NCBI GenBank assembly: GCA_027596945.1
Contig: JADGJH010001198.1
Span: 1 to 11,362 of the forward strand
DNA from: Physocladia obscura
Taxonomy: Eukaryota; Chytridiomycota; Chytridiomycetes; Chytridiales; Chytriomycetaceae
DNA length: 11,362 bases
Reading direction: 5' to 3'
How positions within the stretch are numbered: the first letter of the stretch is position 1; every line of letters begins with the position of its first letter. Made by a program: the position numbers and the translations under genes. This document shows, piece after piece, positions 9,148 to 11,362 of this stretch. A model generated the notes under the pieces. It ran no database searches. It saw nothing but the letters and a program-made list of their open reading frames with translations, and had not been told where the DNA came from.

Positions 9148-9483
9148 ATGTCACGCAAGAATTTCAAAATTCTACAATTTGTTGCATCTCCGACGAATGG
9201 CATGTCGCATGGATCATTTAATCGGAAAGGTGATGAAGTTGCGCGATCAACAACAGTCTTCAGATTCGAGTCAAATACAAAATTTCCTTACCATCAATAT
9301 GGCGGTGGCGAAGAGTTTCTTGTTCGTAAAAGAACTTTTATTGATAATGAAGGTAAATATCCCGCCGGTCCATATATTCGGTATCCAGTGAGCCACTTAA
9401 AAAATTGGCCTGACATTTGGGATTATCTGGTATTTGACGCAAAACATTTTGGATCATACACCATCAATATCCAAATTCTTTAA
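9148..9483 (+). CDS. ChrR-type cupin domain protein, diverged
   Basis: A 111-aa single-exon ORF. Residues 40-83 follow the ChrR cupin pattern (PF12973 type): RFESNTKFPYHQYGGGEE, then TFIDNEGKYPAGPYIRYP and SH. In the family the first motif is usually FPxHxHPGGEE, with two His and Glu as metal ligands, and the second ends RNPPGSxH. Here His49 and Glu55/Glu56 are kept, the second His is Tyr51, and the RNPPGS turn is shortened to RYPVSH (His83). Residues 84-111 do not match the usual ending. In bacteria such domains act as zinc-dependent anti-sigma modules; stand-alone versions in fungi are uncharacterised. With a ligand lost and an altered C-terminus it may be a decaying copy or a non-metal-binding variant. 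The ATG at 9148 is the first in frame that precedes the domain. Confidence 0.6.
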   Translation: MSRKNFKILQFVASPTNGMSHGSFNRKGDEVARSTTVFRFESNTKFPYHQYGGGEEFLVRKRTFIDNEGKYPAGPYIRYPVSHLKNWPDIWDYLVFDAKHFGSYTINIQIL

Positions 9484-9557
9484 TTTGGTTTGATATTTTA
9501 AGATTTGACATTTTAAATATACCTTTTCCACTGAGATAGTATCATCTAGCAACCTCT

Positions 9558-10093
9558 TTATAGTGGTAACTTGGTAGTGGCTGCGAGGGGACATAAGAAC
9601 AATTTTGTATCCTCTTTTCTAAATAATACAACTCCATCATTTATGATCAAAGCAGTATCATTTTTGATAGTATTCAATTCAAGATCATGTGAATGTGAAG
9701 TGAACTTATAATCTCTTTTAATTACAATTGCTGTATATTTTCTCTCAAAATGTGATTGTATGGTTGAAAGAGGGACTATCTTGTCACATATTGTGCATTT
9801 CATTTTTGCATAAATGCACTCAGTTTGATAATCTGATAAATTCCAACACAAAGCTTTTACTTTACAGTGTTTATTAGGGCAGTTTTCCATAAATTTTAAA
9901 AGCTTTGATTCTAGTTGCTTATTATTAAAGAAACTATTAGTTTTACATTGTGAACATGCATTTCCAATTTTACCAAATAGCCTAAACAGACAAAATGAGA
10001 GCCCTCATTAGCACAGTGAGCCAATAGAAAGTTGAGCTTGTCCAAACAAATACAGTGTATCAATTCAGATAATTTCAACTGTTGAATAACTAA
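9558..10093 (-). pseudogene. RING plus SIAH/TRAF-type zinc-finger E3 ligase remnant, frameshifted
   Basis: Two overlapping minus-strand frames together spell one protein. The first, open from 10093, reads LSELIHCICLDKL then HCANEGSHFVCL, the front half of a RING finger. The second, open from 10004 to 9558, continues FGKIGNACSQCKTN, the closing Cys pair of the RING, then CPNKHCKVKALCW, YQTECIYAKMKCTICDK and SHFERK, a SIAH/TRAF-type Cys/His finger series. The switch falls near 9975-9990 and no GT-AG intron of workable length fits there, so a 1-nt indel is the simplest reading. The first Cys pair (CIC) is one residue too close and a middle Cys is missing. Intact family members are E3 ubiquitin ligases. 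Function in this copy is unlikely. Confidence 0.5.
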
Positions 10094-10558
10094 CTATTCT
10101 TGCATTTGAGTATTTTTTTATTGACTAATTAAATTTTATTAAATTCAATAACTTATTTTCTTCTTCCCATTGGAACCATGTATAAAGATCCATGGAATAT
10201 TCACTTGTATCAAGTATAAGAATATAAGTTGATTCTAAATTAACTAAAATCAGACACCCTTACTTTAGCTCAAATGAACCAACAATTATAGATGCTCCAG
10301 AGGAATTCTTGAAATTAGAAAATCCAGTTAGCCTAATGTGAACCAAGTCTTTACTATATGGAATCACAAACAAAAACCCGAACATTCTTAAAAATCAGAA
10401 ATTTCAAAGGTTTTGAAAGTTTCTTAGAAGTAGCAAGCACTTCAAATAAACTATCTTTAGCTATTCAAGCAAAATGTTTTTATATTTATATTTATTTTAT
10501 CTATTTTTATTTAATTTTAATTTTTAATTAAATTTTTTTTTTTAAATTTGGAATAGCT

Positions 10559-10580
10559 ACTCCTGCTGCATTGCAGGAGT
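10559..10580. repeat. 8-bp perfect hairpin
   Basis: ACTCCTGC and GCAGGAGT form a perfect 8-bp inverted repeat around a 6-nt loop (TGCATT). It is the only GC-containing hairpin in its AT-rich surroundings and sits directly after a long A/T run. It does not look like a bacterial terminator, since the T-rich tract precedes it on the plus strand; its role is unknown. Confidence 0.5.
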
Positions 10581-11318
10581 GCCAAGGAAAAATTGGATCA
10601 GTAACAAAAACTGAATTCAATTGAGTAATTGTTGGGTTTGTGATGGAATTGGATGGCGCTCACAGCAAGCACTGTTTCATAAACCCAGACAGCTGCCTTC
10701 ACAGAGAAATTAAAGGTCACAAAGCTCATTTAGAACTTACCACTCACCTGAAAACATTATGGATTACTCACTTGGTTTGTTAATTCTAATTTTTCCTAAA
10801 ATTAAACCCTAAAAAGAAAAATAGAATGCAAAAACCCCAAGTGTTGATATTCAAACTCCACCTACATTGAATCAATTTGATGATTCAAATTAATTCTGAA
10901 TGTAAAGGAGAAAAAAAAATAATATCAAAAAAATAATTCCCACAATGATAAATATAAATCTAAGAATCAAAATTACATTTAAAAATATCTTAGGGGTATT
11001 ACAAGTAGAGTAGAAGGTATTAAAGCATATTTTGAACTGCTGGAATTACAAAAATAACAAATCAAGAAACATGCTTATTTTGAAAGGAGCAAAGCAACAA
11101 AGGGACCAAACTGGCTGCAAGCTAGATCTGGATAAAATTGAGGAACATGCACAGCACTTCTGGACAACTTTTAGAGCAGATCCAACTGTTGGTTTTTCAC
11201 ATGGAGGGGGAGCTTTGGAAGCTTGATAGTAGATCAGATTGTAAAGGTAGAATTTGTGTTTTATTGTAAGATTATATTTTCACAAAAAAGAAAAACAAAG
11301 CCCTTTTAAACCATTGTA

Positions 11319-11337
11319 TTTGAAATTCTATTTCAAA
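11319..11337. repeat. AT-rich inverted repeat at the window end
   Basis: TTTGAAAT and ATTTCAAA form an 8-bp stem with a 3-nt loop. A direct repeat, TCAAATTCATT, follows in two copies within the last 30 bases. This is simple AT-rich sequence and may be chance. Confidence 0.35.
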
Positions 11338-11362
11338 TTCATTCCTTCTCAAATTCATTTTG

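Larger units (their letters stand above)
10094..11362. other. AT-rich gene-poor tail
   Basis: No convincing gene is visible. A nearly homopolymeric A/T block occupies about 10480-10548. One plus-strand frame, 10553-10783, runs 77 codons with a single TGA at 10622 (includes VMELDGAHSKHCFINPD). A 64-codon ORF at 11032-11226 (ending FSHGGGALEA) has no recognised domain. Several other frames stay open only briefly. These scattered coding-like pieces could be eroded gene or transposon remnants. A CAG|GTGAGT-like donor on the minus strand near 10750 has no visible partner exon. Confidence 0.4.

Noticed and set aside
9032..9391. 119-codon plus-strand ORF over the cupin gene
   Set aside because: It is an alternative frame of the cupin ORF with no recognisable motif; the 9148 frame carries the clear cupin signature.
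11032..11226. 64-codon plus-strand ORF near the end
   Set aside because: No domain, no neighbouring exon and AT-rich surroundings with many other short frames; kept only as a remark in the tail entry.
1..11362. CRISPR arrays, bacterial operons, rRNA or tRNA genes
   Set aside because: No regularly spaced repeats, Shine-Dalgarno-led gene strings or tRNA/rRNA signatures were seen; intron-bearing genes indicate eukaryotic nuclear DNA.

Overview
The window looks like nuclear DNA of an early-diverging, probably zoosporic (chytrid-type) fungus. The evidence is AT-rich sequence, multi-exon genes with very short GT-AG introns (about 44 to 100 nt), no bacterial operon layout, a rhodopsin-like 7TM receptor, a eukaryotic MATE transporter, and a protein with a FAM47-like C-terminal motif that would fit a flagellated lineage. 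The placement is inferred, not proven.

Layout. (1) 222-2541, plus strand: a six-exon gene for a 663-aa, largely disordered protein ending in a FAM47-like motif. (2) 2869-3907, minus strand: a rhodopsin-like receptor, convergent with gene 1, whose TM6 and TM7 segments carry in-frame TGA codons, one exactly where the conserved TM6 Trp is expected. (3) 4015-5192, minus: a three-exon gene for a 356-aa acidic, tail-anchored protein with an N-terminal WDDI motif, the layout of a selective-autophagy receptor. (4) 5268-5666, minus: a broken or unrecognised small membrane-protein frame, whose 5' part overlaps a CCAAT/AACGTT repeat cluster. (5) 5781-7465, minus: a complete four-exon MATE-family exporter of 491 aa. 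(6) 7685-7945, plus: a small coiled-coil protein. (7) 7961-9009, minus: a predicted secreted protein with a C-terminal ricin-B-type lectin domain, start codon not found. (8) 9148-9483, plus: a diverged ChrR-type cupin. (9) 9558-10093, minus: a frameshifted RING plus SIAH/TRAF-type zinc-finger remnant. (10) about 10.1-11.36 kb: a visibly more AT-rich tail with no convincing gene.

The genes do not form an obvious pathway; they read as independent transcription units. Splice structures were derived by hand from reading-frame continuity. The MATE gene and the tail-anchored gene join cleanly at every junction, which supports a standard genetic code and makes the stops in the receptor look like real lesions, recoding or base errors. 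The items most worth a second look are the receptor with TGA at Trp positions, the autophagy-receptor-like protein, and the change in character of the last 1.9 kb.
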